Source: an uncultured Flavobacteriales bacterium (GTDB taxonomy: Bacteria; Bacteroidota; Bacteroidia; Flavobacteriales_G; Salibacteraceae). From it: a stretch of DNA of 64,000 bases. Position numbers and translations under genes: made by a program. The notes under the pieces were generated by a model. It did not search any database. It saw only the letters and a list, made by a program, of their open reading frames with translations, and was not told the origin of the DNA. The stretch is from positions 113,443 through 177,442 of the forward strand of contig CAJVZZ010000002.1 of NCBI GenBank assembly GCA_913020435.1, written 5' to 3'. Below are positions 8,937 through 18,326 of this stretch, piece after piece. How positions within the stretch are numbered: the first letter of the stretch is position 1; every line of letters starts with the position of its first letter.

Positions 8937-9303
8937 AATAATTAAATTTTAAAGATTAATATTCTATAAAGTTATACAGATTTTTCAATAAACAGTTATT
9001 TGCTTAAATTTAAATAGAAAAATCACGCGACATTCTTCATGAAAAAGAGGGCCAATCGTCCTAAAGTAACATCCTGAATTACAGGACAAAAATCAATAAA
9101 AATGTAATTCCACAACTTTCCATATTTCCAAATAAATCGCAATTTCATTAGCCCCAACAAACACAGAACTCTCAAATGACTAACCTCCAAAATTCAGTAA
9201 AATCAACCACAGAAAAAAAACATCTATTCACCCAAAATGAATCTTTAATAAGTTATTAACTAGCCATCTCTGCAGCTACAATGTTGCCTTTATTTGCAAA
9301 TAT
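8937..9303. other. Intergenic region between the divergent peptide gene and helicase gene
   Basis: 367 bases with no convincing gene. It must hold the promoters for both the peptide gene (minus) and the helicase (plus). A near-consensus -7 box TAACTTTA on the minus strand at 8974-8967 could serve the peptide. A small inverted repeat TCCTG-N5-CAGGA sits at about 9070-9084. A 12-codon frame from an ATG near 9039 is too short to support. Confidence 0.5.
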
Positions 9304-11634
9304 ATGAACACGACTTCCTATTTAGATGAATTAAATCCTGAACAAAGAAAAGCTGTAGAGCACACAAAAGGTCCAGTAATGGTTATTGCTGGAGCTGGCT
9401 CTGGTAAAACTAGAGTGTTAACCTATCGAATCGCTCACATGGTCAGAACAGGAGTTGACTCCTTCTCTATACTATCGTTGACATTTACGAATAAGGCAGC
9501 CAAAGAAATGAAGGAACGGATTTCAAAAATTGTAGGTCCTTCCGAATCCAGAAATATTTGGATGGGAACTTTTCACTCTGTATTTGCGAGAATATTGAGA
9601 TCCGAAGCTCACCTTATCGGTTACCCTTCCAATTTCACAATTTATGACACCGACGACTCTAAGAGTTTATTGAAGAGAATAATTAAAGAGAAAAACCTCG
9701 ACGATAAAGTGTATAAGCCAAACTTGGTTTTAAACAGAATCTCCTCTGCTAAAAACAATCTTATTTCGGCAGCGAACTACAAAAACAACCCCACTATCAG
9801 TAAAGAGGATGTTCAAAGTAAAAAACCAGAATTGGGTTATGTATACGAGCAATACGAAAAACGTTGTTTTAAAGCAGGTGCCATGGATTTTGATGACTTG
9901 CTATTTAAAACGAATGTTTTATTTCGAGACCATCCACAAGCATTACTTAATTACCAAAACAAATTCCAATATATTTTAGTGGATGAGTACCAAGATACGA
10001 ACTACAGCCAATATCTTATTCTAAAGAAACTGGCTGCACGTTTTGAAAACATCTGTGTTGTTGGCGATGATGCTCAAAGCATCTATTCTTTTAGAGGAGC
10101 AAATATTCAGAATATTCTAAACTTCAAAAAAGAATACCCTGACGTAGCTACTTTCAAGCTAGAACAGAATTATCGATCTACTCAAAACATCGTAAACGCA
10201 GCAAATAGTATAATTCGGAAAAATCAAGAACAGATTAAAAAAAATGTATGGACATCCAACGATATTGGGGAGAAAATCAGAATTATTAAAACATTAAGTG
10301 ACAACGAAGAGGGCTACGAAGTGGTTAGTGATATTTTTTATCGATTGAATGATGAAAAGCGACCAAACTCTGATTTTGCGATTCTTTATAGAACCAATTC
10401 ACAATCGAGATCAATGGAAGAGGCTCTTCGTAAGAAAGATGTTCCTTATCGGATTTATGGCGGCCTGTCGTTTTACCAGCGAAAAGAAATAAAGGATTTA
10501 TTGGGTTATTTTAGGATGGTGATCAACCCAAATGACGAAGAAGCTTTAAAGCGGGTAATTAATTATCCAAAACGAGGAATAGGAAATACTACTCTTGATA
10601 AGATATTCTTAGCTGCTAACCAACACGAAAAAAGTGTTTGGGATATTCTCGAAAACCCAGTAAATCATGGTCTTCAATTTAGCAGCGCAGTATTAAACAA
10701 AATCTTTTCATTTAGAGAAATGATTTCAACTTTCAGCCAAATGGTTGAAACCACCAACGCTTATGAATTAGCGAGTAGAGTTGCCAGTACCTCCGGAATC
10801 CTCAAAGAACTCTACGCTGATAAAACCGTAGAGGGAGTTTCAAGATATGAGAATATTCAAGAATTACTTAGCGCAATTAAAGAATTTAGCGAGAATGATT
10901 TGGTTCCCGAAGGAGCCGATATCACTGAGAATGAAGACGATCGCAGCCTTTCGAATTACATGAAGGATATCGCGTTACTCACCGATGCTGACAACAACAA
11001 AAAAGACACTAATGTTGTATCATTAATGACTATCCACGCTTCTAAAGGATTAGAGTTTCCCTATGTATATGTTGTGGGAATGGAAGAAAATTTATTTCCT
11101 TCTCAACTTTCGGTAAACTCTAGAACCGAATTAGAGGAAGAACGTAGACTTTTTTATGTAGCAGTAACTCGAGCTGAAATAAAAGCGACTTTATCTTGGG
11201 CAAACACAAGATATCGTTGGGGAAACCTTACGTATTGTGAACCTAGCAGATTTATTGAAGAAATTGATGCACAGTTTATAGAACAGCCCAGCTCTTCTAA
11301 AAATGAAAGTGAATCTGACTATTCATTCGCAGGTGGATTAAACAATCCAAGTAGTACTTTTTCGTCACCAAGTCCCTCAAAACCCGCTACAACTCGAAGA
11401 GTTAACAAACCGACTTTCAAACCCTCAAAACTAGTTACGGACGCAAACTTTAAAGCTAGTGATAGTAGCCTTATAGAAGCTGGACAAAATATACTACACC
11501 AAAGATTTGGAAAAGGCAACGTAGCTGAATTATCAGGAAATGGAGAAAACAAAAAAGCATTGATAAATTTTGAAAACGCTGGTCAAAAACAACTACTTCT
11601 TCGGTTCGCCAAACTTCAAATTTTACCAGAATAA
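9304..11634 (+). CDS. ATP-dependent DNA helicase, UvrD/PcrA family
   Basis: 776 residues, the usual length for UvrD/PcrA. Superfamily 1 motifs are in order: Q-motif region LNPEQRKAVEH, motif I AGAGSGKTR (about 32), motif Ia LTFTNKAAKEMKERI, motif II ILVDEYQDTN (about 225), motif III VVGDDAQSIYSFRGA, motif IV LEQNYRSTQNI, motif V MTIHASKGLEFPYVYVVGME and motif VI VAVTRAEIKATLSW. The C-terminus holds a conserved tail (GQNILHQRFGKGNVAEL...) like the PcrA RNA-polymerase-binding Tudor-like fold. It unwinds 3'-5' in nucleotide excision and mismatch repair and strips proteins from DNA. UvrD or PcrA naming is arbitrary in this phylum. Confidence 0.95.
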   Translation: MNTTSYLDELNPEQRKAVEHTKGPVMVIAGAGSGKTRVLTYRIAHMVRTGVDSFSILSLTFTNKAAKEMKERISKIVGPSESRNIWMGTFHSVFARILRSEAHLIGYPSNFTIYDTDDSKSLLKRIIKEKNLDDKVYKPNLVLNRISSAKNNLISAANYKNNPTISKEDVQSKKPELGYVYEQYEKRCFKAGAMDFDDLLFKTNVLFRDHPQALLNYQNKFQYILVDEYQDTNYSQYLILKKLAARFENICVVGDDAQSIYSFRGANIQNILNFKKEYPDVATFKLEQNYRSTQNIVNAANSIIRKNQEQIKKNVWTSNDIGEKIRIIKTLSDNEEGYEVVSDIFYRLNDEKRPNSDFAILYRTNSQSRSMEEALRKKDVPYRIYGGLSFYQRKEIKDLLGYFRMVINPNDEEALKRVINYPKRGIGNTTLDKIFLAANQHEKSVWDILENPVNHGLQFSSAVLNKIFSFREMISTFSQMVETTNAYELASRVASTSGILKELYADKTVEGVSRYENIQELLSAIKEFSENDLVPEGADITENEDDRSLSNYMKDIALLTDADNNKKDTNVVSLMTIHASKGLEFPYVYVVGMEENLFPSQLSVNSRTELEEERRLFYVAVTRAEIKATLSWANTRYRWGNLTYCEPSRFIEEIDAQFIEQPSSSKNESESDYSFAGGLNNPSSTFSSPSPSKPATTRRVNKPTFKPSKLVTDANFKASDSSLIEAGQNILHQRFGKGNVAELSGNGENKKALINFENAGQKQLLLRFAKLQILPE

Positions 11635-11682
11635 TTAAAATTGGATTAACTACTTTTGAAGCTCAAATTGAATACAAAATTT

Positions 11683-12282
11683 ATGAACTACAATACAACT
11701 CGAACTGATCTTGTTATTCCAGAGTACGGAAGGCATATTCAGAATATGGTAAATCTGGCGCTAGAATTAGAAGATGATACTGAGCGAGATTTAGCAGCGA
11801 AAACTATAATTCGAGTTATGGGGCAATATAATCCTAGCCTTAGGGACGTTGAAGAATTCAACAACAAACTTTGGGACCACTTGCATATTATGGCGAACTA
11901 TCAATTGGAAGTGGAATCTCCTTTCCCAAAACCAACTCCGGAAGAAAGGAAAAATACTCCCGAAAAACCTAGTTACGGAACCGAGCAAAAGCGATTTAAG
12001 CACTACGGTAGATTGATTTTAGAATTTATTGAACACGCCAAAACAATAGAGGACGAAGAAGAGAAAAAAGCACTTTGCATTATGATCGCTAATATGATGA
12101 AAAAGGCATATCTAATGTGGAATAAAGATTCAGTTCAAGATGACGAAATCATTAGCGAACTAAAACGTGTTTCAGGCGGAGATTTAATCCTTCCGGATGA
12201 CACTGAACTTGTTAAAAACCTCGACCTCGGTGCTAAACCAAACAAAAGAAGAAATCATAATCCGAAAAGAAAAAAAAGATAG
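11683..12282 (+). CDS. DUF4290 domain protein of unknown function
   Basis: 199 residues from the ATG at 11683 (MNYNTTRTDLVIPEYGRHIQ), which is where members of this Bacteroidota-restricted family begin; a TTG nine codons earlier (11656) opens a slightly longer frame that I do not favour. The protein is soluble, acidic in the middle and ends in a Lys/Arg-rich tail (KPNKRRNHNPKRKKR) that could bind nucleic acid. It lies 6 bases before murA, an adjacency I recall as common in the phylum (knowledge, not checked). Function is unknown. Confidence 0.85.
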   Translation: MNYNTTRTDLVIPEYGRHIQNMVNLALELEDDTERDLAAKTIIRVMGQYNPSLRDVEEFNNKLWDHLHIMANYQLEVESPFPKPTPEERKNTPEKPSYGTEQKRFKHYGRLILEFIEHAKTIEDEEEKKALCIMIANMMKKAYLMWNKDSVQDDEIISELKRVSGGDLILPDDTELVKNLDLGAKPNKRRNHNPKRKKR

Positions 12283-12288
12283 CAAAAT

Positions 12289-13602
12289 ATGAGTTCTTTT
12301 GAAATTACTGGTGGAAAAAAATTAAAAGGGGAATTTATTCCTCAAGGAGCAAAAAATGAAGTACTACAGATTCTGTGTGCCGTTCTAATGACTCCCGAAA
12401 AAGTAACCATAAATAATGTTCCAGATATCGTAGATGTTAACAAGCTAATTGACCTCCTGCGAAATTTAAATGTAAAGGTTGAGAAACTGGGCCCCGAGGC
12501 CTATTCATTTCAAGCTGATGATGTCGATATAGAATATTTACATTCTCCAGATTTCATGAAAAAGGGTGGCGGATTGCGTGGCTCAATAATGCTTGTAGGT
12601 CCATTGCTAGGCCGATTTGGAAAAGGTTATATTCCTAAGCCTGGAGGTGATAAAATTGGTCGAAGAAGAGTTGACACTCACTTTATTGGCTTTGAAAAGC
12701 TTGGAGCAACATTTAATTATGACTCAGAAACTAGTGTTTATAAAGCAAATGCTAAAAACCTTGTAGGCACTTACATGCTTTTAGATGAGGCTAGTGTTAC
12801 TGGAACCGCCAATATCGTAATGGCAGCAGTTTTTGCGAAAGGCAAATCGACGATCTACAATGCAGCATGTGAACCATACCTTCAACAACTGTGTAACATG
12901 TTAAATAGAATGGGTGCCAAAATAACAGGCATTGGGTCTAATATGCTTCATATTGACGGCGTTAAAGAACTTAGCGGAACCGACCATACCATTTTACCAG
13001 ATATGATTGAAGTAGGAAGTATCATTGGCTTAGCCGCTATGACTGAATCTGAAATCACCATTAAGGGTGTCGGTTACGAGCATTTAGGCCTTATCCCTGA
13101 AGTCTTCAAAAAACTGGGAATCATTATTATCAAGAAAGATGACGATTTAATTATCCCTGCTCAAAAGAATTATGAGATCGATACATTTATTGACGGTTCA
13201 ATAATGACGATATCTGATGCTCCTTGGCCTGGCTTCACGCCTGACCTTATTAGCATTATGCTTGTAGTGGCCACTCAAGCAAAAGGCAGCGTTTTGATTC
13301 ACCAAAAAATGTTTGAAAGTCGGCTTTTCTTTACGGATAAATTGATTGATATGGGTGCGCAAATCATACTTTGTGACCCACACCGGGCAACTGTAATTGG
13401 ATTAAACCGTCAATATCCACTAAGAGCAATAGAAATGACATCTCCTGACATTAGAGCTGGTGTATCTTTGCTTATTGCGGCTATGTCTGCAGAAGGAAAG
13501 AGTGTTATTCATAACATTGAACAAATTGATAGAGGATACCAAAACATTGACACACGTCTTAATAATATTGGCGCAGAAATTGTTAGAAGAGAATCCTATT
13601 AA
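12289..13602 (+). CDS. murA: UDP-N-acetylglucosamine 1-carboxyvinyltransferase
   Basis: 437 residues. It catalyses the first committed step of peptidoglycan synthesis: enolpyruvyl transfer from PEP to UDP-GlcNAc, in the cytoplasm. Lys22-Asn23 (substrate binding) are present in QGAKNEVLQ, and the two-fold inside-out alpha/beta architecture covers the full length. The active-site loop reads KPGGDKIGRRRVDTH: the residue aligning with the Cys115 of E. coli MurA is Asp121 here. That swap is known from mycobacterial and chlamydial enzymes and removes the target of fosfomycin. The gene follows DUF4290 by 6 bases and precedes a TlpA-like gene by 12, probably one operon. Confidence 0.95.
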   Translation: MSSFEITGGKKLKGEFIPQGAKNEVLQILCAVLMTPEKVTINNVPDIVDVNKLIDLLRNLNVKVEKLGPEAYSFQADDVDIEYLHSPDFMKKGGGLRGSIMLVGPLLGRFGKGYIPKPGGDKIGRRRVDTHFIGFEKLGATFNYDSETSVYKANAKNLVGTYMLLDEASVTGTANIVMAAVFAKGKSTIYNAACEPYLQQLCNMLNRMGAKITGIGSNMLHIDGVKELSGTDHTILPDMIEVGSIIGLAAMTESEITIKGVGYEHLGLIPEVFKKLGIIIIKKDDDLIIPAQKNYEIDTFIDGSIMTISDAPWPGFTPDLISIMLVVATQAKGSVLIHQKMFESRLFFTDKLIDMGAQIILCDPHRATVIGLNRQYPLRAIEMTSPDIRAGVSLLIAAMSAEGKSVIHNIEQIDRGYQNIDTRLNNIGAEIVRRESY

Positions 13603-13614
13603 AAAAATATAAAA

Positions 13615-14172
13615 ATGAAATTTTCAAAACTTATAGGAATAGGCGGGATTTTGCTAGGGGCTCTAATTATACTTCCATGTATGGATTTATACTCAGAGAA
13701 ACCAGAGCAAGGAGTTCTTGTTGGAACTAGAGTTGGTGATAAGGCTCCGGAAATTAAGATGAACAACCCTGACGGAAAACCAATTACACTAAGTAGCCTT
13801 AAAGGAAAAGTTGTCCTGATCGATTTTTGGGCAAGTTGGTGTGCTCCATGCAGAAAAGAAAATCCAAATGTAGTTGCAGCTTTCAGCAAATACAAAAATG
13901 CCAAATTTAAAGGCGCTAAAGGATTCGAAATTTATAGTGTTTCGTTAGATCGGGCTATTGGTCCATGGAAAGCAGCGATTATCCAAGACAACTTGAAGTG
14001 GGAATACCACGTCAGTGATTTACAGTTCTGGAATAATAAAGCTGCTAGAGATTATCAGGTAGAAGGAATTCCAACTAATTTTCTTATTGATGCTAACGGT
14101 GTCATTATTGCTAAAAATTTAAGAGGTTCAGGGTTACATCTCGCTCTTGACAAAGTGGTTGAAAAACTTTAA
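13615..14172 (+). CDS. TlpA-like membrane-anchored or secreted thioredoxin
   Basis: 185 residues. An N-terminal hydrophobic segment (about 8-23, IGGILLGALIILPC) is followed by a redoxin domain with the active site WASWCAPCRKE (CxxC at about 81-84), the conserved cis-Pro in VEGIPTNFLIDANG, and the pattern PDGKPITLSSLKGKVVLIDF typical of the TlpA/ResA group. It likely reduces disulfides in periplasmic proteins such as apocytochrome c, or handles envelope thiols. The Cys in the hydrophobic segment is not in a clear lipobox. Last gene of the murA operon, before a terminator. Confidence 0.88.
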   Translation: MKFSKLIGIGGILLGALIILPCMDLYSEKPEQGVLVGTRVGDKAPEIKMNNPDGKPITLSSLKGKVVLIDFWASWCAPCRKENPNVVAAFSKYKNAKFKGAKGFEIYSVSLDRAIGPWKAAIIQDNLKWEYHVSDLQFWNNKAARDYQVEGIPTNFLIDANGVIIAKNLRGSGLHLALDKVVEKL

Positions 14173-14192
14173 TAAAAAACTATTAAAACTTG

Positions 14193-14220
14193 AAACCTCG
14201 ACAGTGTTCGGGGTTTTTTT
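14193..14220 (+). terminator. Intrinsic terminator after the murA/TlpA operon
   Basis: AAACCTCG and CGGGGTTT form a stem with one G-T pair around an 8-base loop, followed by T7. It lies 20 bases past the thioredoxin stop codon. Confidence 0.75.
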
Positions 14221-14243
14221 ATGCCAAATTGTCTAGAAAAGGG

Positions 14244-14273
14244 TTTGGCAAACAATTCGTTTAACTAGAATTG
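14244..14273 (+). promoter_or_regulatory. Candidate promoter for grpE-dnaJ
   Basis: TTTG (14244-14247), an 18-base spacer and TAGAATTG (14266-14273) fit the Bacteroidota -33/-7 pattern with one mismatch in the -7 box. The ATG of grpE follows 16 bases later, so the leader would be very short. No CIRCE-type inverted repeat is visible. Confidence 0.5.
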
Positions 14274-14289
14274 ATTAAAAATAATACAA

Positions 14290-14853
14290 ATGAGTGCACA
14301 AAAAGTGACAAACCAGACAGAAGAGTCGGAAGAAACGTCAGTAGAAATCAAGGACGAAGTTGATACAAACGTTGAATCTGATACCGTTGAAATTGAAGAG
14401 GAAATAAAAGAGCCTAGTGCAGAAGAGAAATACCAAGAATTAAATGACCGGTATTTGAGACTGTACTCAGAGTTTGAGAACTTCAGAAGGCGTACTGCAA
14501 AAGAAAAGCTTGAACTTATTTCAAGTGCAGGCGGTCAAGTACTTGGAGATCTGCTGCCAATCATTGATGATTTTGAACGTGCCATTGTAAACAATGTAGA
14601 AGTTGATGATCCTAAAACCATAAAGGAAGGAATTCAATTAATTCATTCTAAAATGGAGAACATCTTTAAAAATAAAGGACTAAAAGAAATAGATGCATTA
14701 AATGAAACCTTTGATCTAGATTTCCATGAAGCAATTACCAAGATTCCTGCACCCACTGAAGATCTCAAGGGAAAAGTTGTCGATGTTGTAGAAAAGGGTT
14801 ACATGCTCAATGAAAAAGTACTGCGTTACTCTAAAGTTATAGTAGGAGAATAA
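14290..14853 (+). CDS. grpE: Nucleotide exchange factor GrpE
   Basis: 187 residues. A long acidic, disordered N-terminus (about 1-55, rich in Glu) leads into the coiled coil and the GrpE core: [20 protein letters not shown], then [12 protein letters not shown] and the C-terminal beta domain with [12 protein letters not shown] and [17 protein letters not shown]. GrpE dimers release ADP from DnaK and act as a thermosensor for the chaperone cycle. It precedes dnaJ by 2 bases. dnaK is not in this window. Confidence 0.96.
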   Translation: MSAQKVTNQTEESEETSVEIKDEVDTNVESDTVEIEEEIKEPSAEEKYQELNDRYLRLYSEFENFRRRTAKEKLELISSAGGQVLGDLLPIIDDFERAIVNNVEVDDPKTIKEGIQLIHSKMENIFKNKGLKEIDALNETFDLDFHEAITKIPAPTEDLKGKVVDVVEKGYMLNEKVLRYSKVIVGE

Positions 14854-14855
14854 TT

Positions 14856-15983
14856 ATGTCAAAAAGAGATTTTTACGAAATACTGGGCGTTTCAAAGTCA
14901 GCGTCTAAAGAAGAAATAAAAAAGGCTTATCGCAAATTAGCAATAAAATATCATCCGGATAAAAATCCAGATGATGACCAAGCTGAAGAAAATTTCAAAG
15001 AAGCTGCAGAGGCTTATGAGATTTTGAGCGATGAAAACAAACGTGCTCGTTATGACCAATTTGGCCATCAAGGCATGGGCGGAGGTTTTGGCGGTGGAGG
15101 TGGCGCCGGCGGCATGAATATGGATGACATCTTTAATCAATTCGGAGACATCTTCGGCGGAGGCGGCGGAGGCGGTTTTGGTGGTTTCGGAGGTGGAGGC
15201 GGAAGTCGAAGCAGAAGAGTAAAAGGCTCTAATCTTAGAATTAAAGTGAAACTTTCTCTTGAAGAGATAGCAAATGGGGTTTCTAAAAAAATCAAATTAA
15301 ACAGACTTAGTAATTCTTCAGAAACGAAATATAACATCTGTAATACTTGCGGGGGAGCTGGACAAGTAACTCGAGTTACTAATACTATTCTTGGACAAAT
15401 GCAGACTGCTTCTACATGCCCTACATGCAATGGAGGCGGGCAATCAGTTAGTTCTAGAGCTAAAGGAAGTGACCAAAACGGTCAACTTAGACAAGAAGTC
15501 GTTGAGACTATTGAAATTCCAGGTGGTGTTGAAGATGGAATGCAACTTTCGTTAAGAGGTAAAGGTAACGAAGGTCCTTTTGATGGAGTTTCTGGAGACT
15601 TAATTATCGTCATTGAAGAGGCAAAACACGAGCATTTCCATAGAGACGGTCAAAACTTGTACTATGATTTGTATTTGAACTTTGCTGATGTGGTTTTAGG
15701 AACTCAAATTGACATCCCAACTTTAGATGGAAAGGCGAAAATTAAAATTGCTCCCGGAACTCAAGCTGGAAAATTATTACGTTTAAAAGGAAAAGGACTA
15801 CCCAGTATTAATTCTTACGGAAACGGAGACCTGCTTGTGACTGTAAATGTTTGGACTCCAAAAGAACTTTCAAAAGAAGAAACAACAATGATAGAGAAGC
15901 TGAAAACATCTTCAAATTTCATCCCAAATCCTGAAGAAAATGAAAATAACTTTTTCAGTAGAATGAAGGATTTCTTTAGTTAA
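14856..15983 (+). CDS. dnaJ: Chaperone DnaJ with a reduced zinc domain
   Basis: 375 residues. The J domain (1-70) has the HPD motif in [12 protein letters not shown] long Gly/Phe-rich linker follows (about 72-130, [12 protein letters not shown]). The zinc-finger region is unusual: only two CxxCxGxG-type motifs are present (Cys162/165 in CNTCGGAG and Cys188/191 in CPTCNGGG) where classic DnaJ has four. They align with the second and third motifs, i.e. zinc centre II, so centre I is missing. The substrate-binding beta domains follow ([20 protein letters not shown] onward). DnaJ delivers substrate to DnaK and stimulates its ATPase. Cotranscribed with grpE. Confidence 0.95.
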   Translation: MSKRDFYEILGVSKSASKEEIKKAYRKLAIKYHPDKNPDDDQAEENFKEAAEAYEILSDENKRARYDQFGHQGMGGGFGGGGGAGGMNMDDIFNQFGDIFGGGGGGGFGGFGGGGGSRSRRVKGSNLRIKVKLSLEEIANGVSKKIKLNRLSNSSETKYNICNTCGGAGQVTRVTNTILGQMQTASTCPTCNGGGQSVSSRAKGSDQNGQLRQEVVETIEIPGGVEDGMQLSLRGKGNEGPFDGVSGDLIIVIEEAKHEHFHRDGQNLYYDLYLNFADVVLGTQIDIPTLDGKAKIKIAPGTQAGKLLRLKGKGLPSINSYGNGDLLVTVNVWTPKELSKEETTMIEKLKTSSNFIPNPEENENNFFSRMKDFFS

Positions 15984-16012
15984 TTCTAAATTATTCAATT
16001 GTATATATTTGA

Positions 16013-16046
16013 ACGCTGGTAATTTTTTTTACCGGCGTTTTTTTTT
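16013..16046 (+). terminator. Strong intrinsic terminator after dnaJ
   Basis: ACGCTGGTAA and TTACCGGCGT pair over 10 bp (one G-T) around a T-rich loop and are followed by T8. It lies 30 bases after the dnaJ stop. Confidence 0.85.
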
Positions 16047-16054
16047 GAGCTATA

Positions 16055-16993
16055 ATGAACAGTATTCTGGATATAAAAGGAGTAAGTAAATTCTACACTA
16101 ATCATACCGCACTAGACCAAGTAGATTTATCAATATCTCCGAACAAAATTTTCGGCCTACTCGGCCCTAACGGCGCAGGCAAGACTAGCCTGATTCGTAT
16201 TATTAATCAGATAACTGGACCCGATGAAGGCGCGATTTTTTTCAATGGCGAACCACTTCAGATCCATCACCAAAAAAATATAGGGTACCTACCTGAAGAA
16301 CGAGGGCTTTACAAAAAAATGAAGGTGGGAGAGCAGGCGCTATATCTGGCACAACTTAAAGGAATGTCAAAGTCAGAGGCGATGGCAAGTCTAAAAGAAT
16401 GGTTTGAGAAATTTGAGATCTCTGGTTGGTGGAACAAACGAATAGATGAGCTGTCTAAAGGAATGCAGCAAAAGGTGCAATTTATTATTACCGTGATGCA
16501 CAGACCGCAACTGCTTATACTCGATGAACCGTTTTCTGGATTTGACCCCATAAACGCAAAGCTCATAAGAGATGAAATTCTAAAACTTAGGGAAGAAGGA
16601 ACGACGGTTATTCTCTCAACCCACAACATGGCATCAGTAGAAGAAATTTGCGATGATATTGCACTTATTTATCAATCCAAAAAAATTCTAGAAGGATCTG
16701 TTCATGATGTAAAAGAAGCGCGCAGTGGAAATGAGTTTAGCGTAACTTACCAAGGAGACCATATGGCATTCGCAAAAGCATTGTGGATTGATGCTGAATT
16801 GAAAGAAACTAAAACTATCATAAACAATAAGCATTGTTCAACAATAAAACTAGCCGATAACAAAACACCAAATGATTTGCTAAATGCAATTATTCCACAT
16901 GTAAATGTTTTAGGGTTAGAAAAAGCAACTCCTTCTATGAACGATATATTTATTGATAGAGTAAACGAAATAAACCAAGGAAATCATGAGTAA
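16055..16993 (+). CDS. ABC-2 type transporter ATPase (NatA-like)
   Basis: 312 residues. An ATPase domain spans about 1-220: Walker A GPNGAGKTS, Q-loop region IGYLPEERGLYKKM, signature LSKGMQQKVQF and Walker B LLILDEPFSGFDP, then the switch His in STHNMASVEE. A C-terminal ~90-residue extension, the DUF4162-like tail of NatA/DrrA-type proteins, follows. It powers the permease encoded by the next gene, whose ATG overlaps this gene by 8 bases. Substrate is unknown: Na+ extrusion, drug or lipid export are possibilities for the family. The start lies only 9 bases after the dnaJ terminator T-run. Confidence 0.92.
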   Translation: MNSILDIKGVSKFYTNHTALDQVDLSISPNKIFGLLGPNGAGKTSLIRIINQITGPDEGAIFFNGEPLQIHHQKNIGYLPEERGLYKKMKVGEQALYLAQLKGMSKSEAMASLKEWFEKFEISGWWNKRIDELSKGMQQKVQFIITVMHRPQLLILDEPFSGFDPINAKLIRDEILKLREEGTTVILSTHNMASVEEICDDIALIYQSKKILEGSVHDVKEARSGNEFSVTYQGDHMAFAKALWIDAELKETKTIINNKHCSTIKLADNKTPNDLLNAIIPHVNVLGLEKATPSMNDIFIDRVNEINQGNHE

Positions 16994-18326
16994 GACTTGG
17001 CTAATTATACAAAGAGAATATTTGGTTCGAGTAAAGAAAAAGTCATTCTTACTCATTACCTTTTTAGGTCCACTATTGCTTGCTGCGGGGTTATCGCTTG
17101 TCATTTATTTGAGTGTGAAAGAGAACATCCAACACAAGGTTTTAATAATCGATGAAAAGGCTCCAGCATTCAACAACTTACAAGACACAAAAAACATTGA
17201 ATTCAACTATGGAACTGGCATGAATATAGGACAAGCCAGAGACTTGTTGTTCAATTCAGATTACACCTGTGTGTTATACATTCCTAGAAATATTGAAAAT
17301 AGCAATGTTTCGAAGCTTTATTATAAAAAGCAACCCAGTAGTTCCGTTATTCGTGTAATTGAGGATAAAGTAGAAAACGTAGTAGAAGAATTGAAACTCA
17401 AACAATACAATATCTCGCGGGAGGCCTTTTATGATGTCAAAACAAACTTTGTACTGAATTCTATCAAGTTCACTAAAAACGGTGAAGAAGAAAAGCTTGA
17501 CAAAGCAGCATCTTACGTTGGGTTCTTTTTTGGAGCTATGATTTACATTTTTATATTCCTTTATGGAATCCAGGTAATGCGAGGTGTTATTGAAGAGAAA
17601 TCCAATAGAATTGTAGAGATAATTATTACCTCGGTAAAACCTTTTCAGTTAATGATGGGTAAAATAATTGGAGTTGCACTTGTTTCTTTAACCCAGTTTT
17701 TACTTTGGATAATATTGACAGCAGGAATTCTAACGGCTGTTCAGTCTACAATTTTCAAAGACTATTACGATCCTGCTGCAATTACAGCCCAAACTCAAGT
17801 AACTCCAGATATAGCTGTAGAAATTCAAAAGGAAAATGTGAATCAAAATAAATTTGATTTGCTAGATCCTAACAATATTATCAACCGAACCAACTGGCCT
17901 TTGATGATCGGATTATTCATTTTTTACTTTTTGGGGGGCTTCTTGTTATATAGTGCCCTATTTGCGGCAGTTGGGTCCGCGGTAGATAATGAAACCGACA
18001 CTCAACAATTCATGCTTCCGGTAACACTTCCTCTTACCTTAGCTTATGTGCTCTCCACTTCTATTGTAGATAACCCAGAAGGGCCAATAGCATTCTGGTT
18101 ATCTATTATACCATTCACTTCACCAATAGCAATGTTAGTTAGAGTTGCAATTGGAATTGGAGACGGAGGTATTCCTGTTTGGGAATTGGTATTATCAATG
18201 GCTTTACTTATCGTTGGTTTTTTAGTGACCGTTTGGATTGCTGCAAAAATTTACAAAACAGGAATTCTTATGCACGGTAAAAAAGTTTCTTATGCCGAAC
18301 TTTGGAAATGGATAGCACACAAATAG
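16986..18326 (+). CDS. ABC-2 type permease (NatB-like)
   Basis: 446 residues. One membrane helix near the N-terminus (about 20-42) is followed by a ~130-residue extracytoplasmic loop and then five further helices (about residues 180-430), with the conserved VIEEKSNRIVEIIITSVKPFQLMMGKIIG cytoplasmic coupling region. This is the topology of NatB and related ABC-2 exporters. It overlaps the ATPase gene by 8 bases and its TAG is directly followed by the ATG of the response-regulator gene, so the three genes form one unit. Confidence 0.9.
   Translation: MSKTWLIIQREYLVRVKKKSFLLITFLGPLLLAAGLSLVIYLSVKENIQHKVLIIDEKAPAFNNLQDTKNIEFNYGTGMNIGQARDLLFNSDYTCVLYIPRNIENSNVSKLYYKKQPSSSVIRVIEDKVENVVEELKLKQYNISREAFYDVKTNFVLNSIKFTKNGEEEKLDKAASYVGFFFGAMIYIFIFLYGIQVMRGVIEEKSNRIVEIIITSVKPFQLMMGKIIGVALVSLTQFLLWIILTAGILTAVQSTIFKDYYDPAAITAQTQVTPDIAVEIQKENVNQNKFDLLDPNNIINRTNWPLMIGLFIFYFLGGFLLYSALFAAVGSAVDNETDTQQFMLPVTLPLTLAYVLSTSIVDNPEGPIAFWLSIIPFTSPIAMLVRVAIGIGDGGIPVWELVLSMALLIVGFLVTVWIAAKIYKTGILMHGKKVSYAELWKWIAHK

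Noticed and set aside
9039..9077. Second tiny peptide gene next to the double-glycine peptide
   Set aside because: Only 12 codons, no Gly-Gly leader and opposite strand to the cassette.
14937..15430. Minus-strand frames inside dnaJ
   Set aside because: Caused by the Gly-rich linker and biased codons of dnaJ on the other strand.
16004..16011. TATATTTG just upstream of the dnaJ terminator, as a promoter for the ABC-2 operon
   Set aside because: The start site would fall inside the terminator hairpin (16013-16046), and transcripts would begin with the stem. Chance match preferred.
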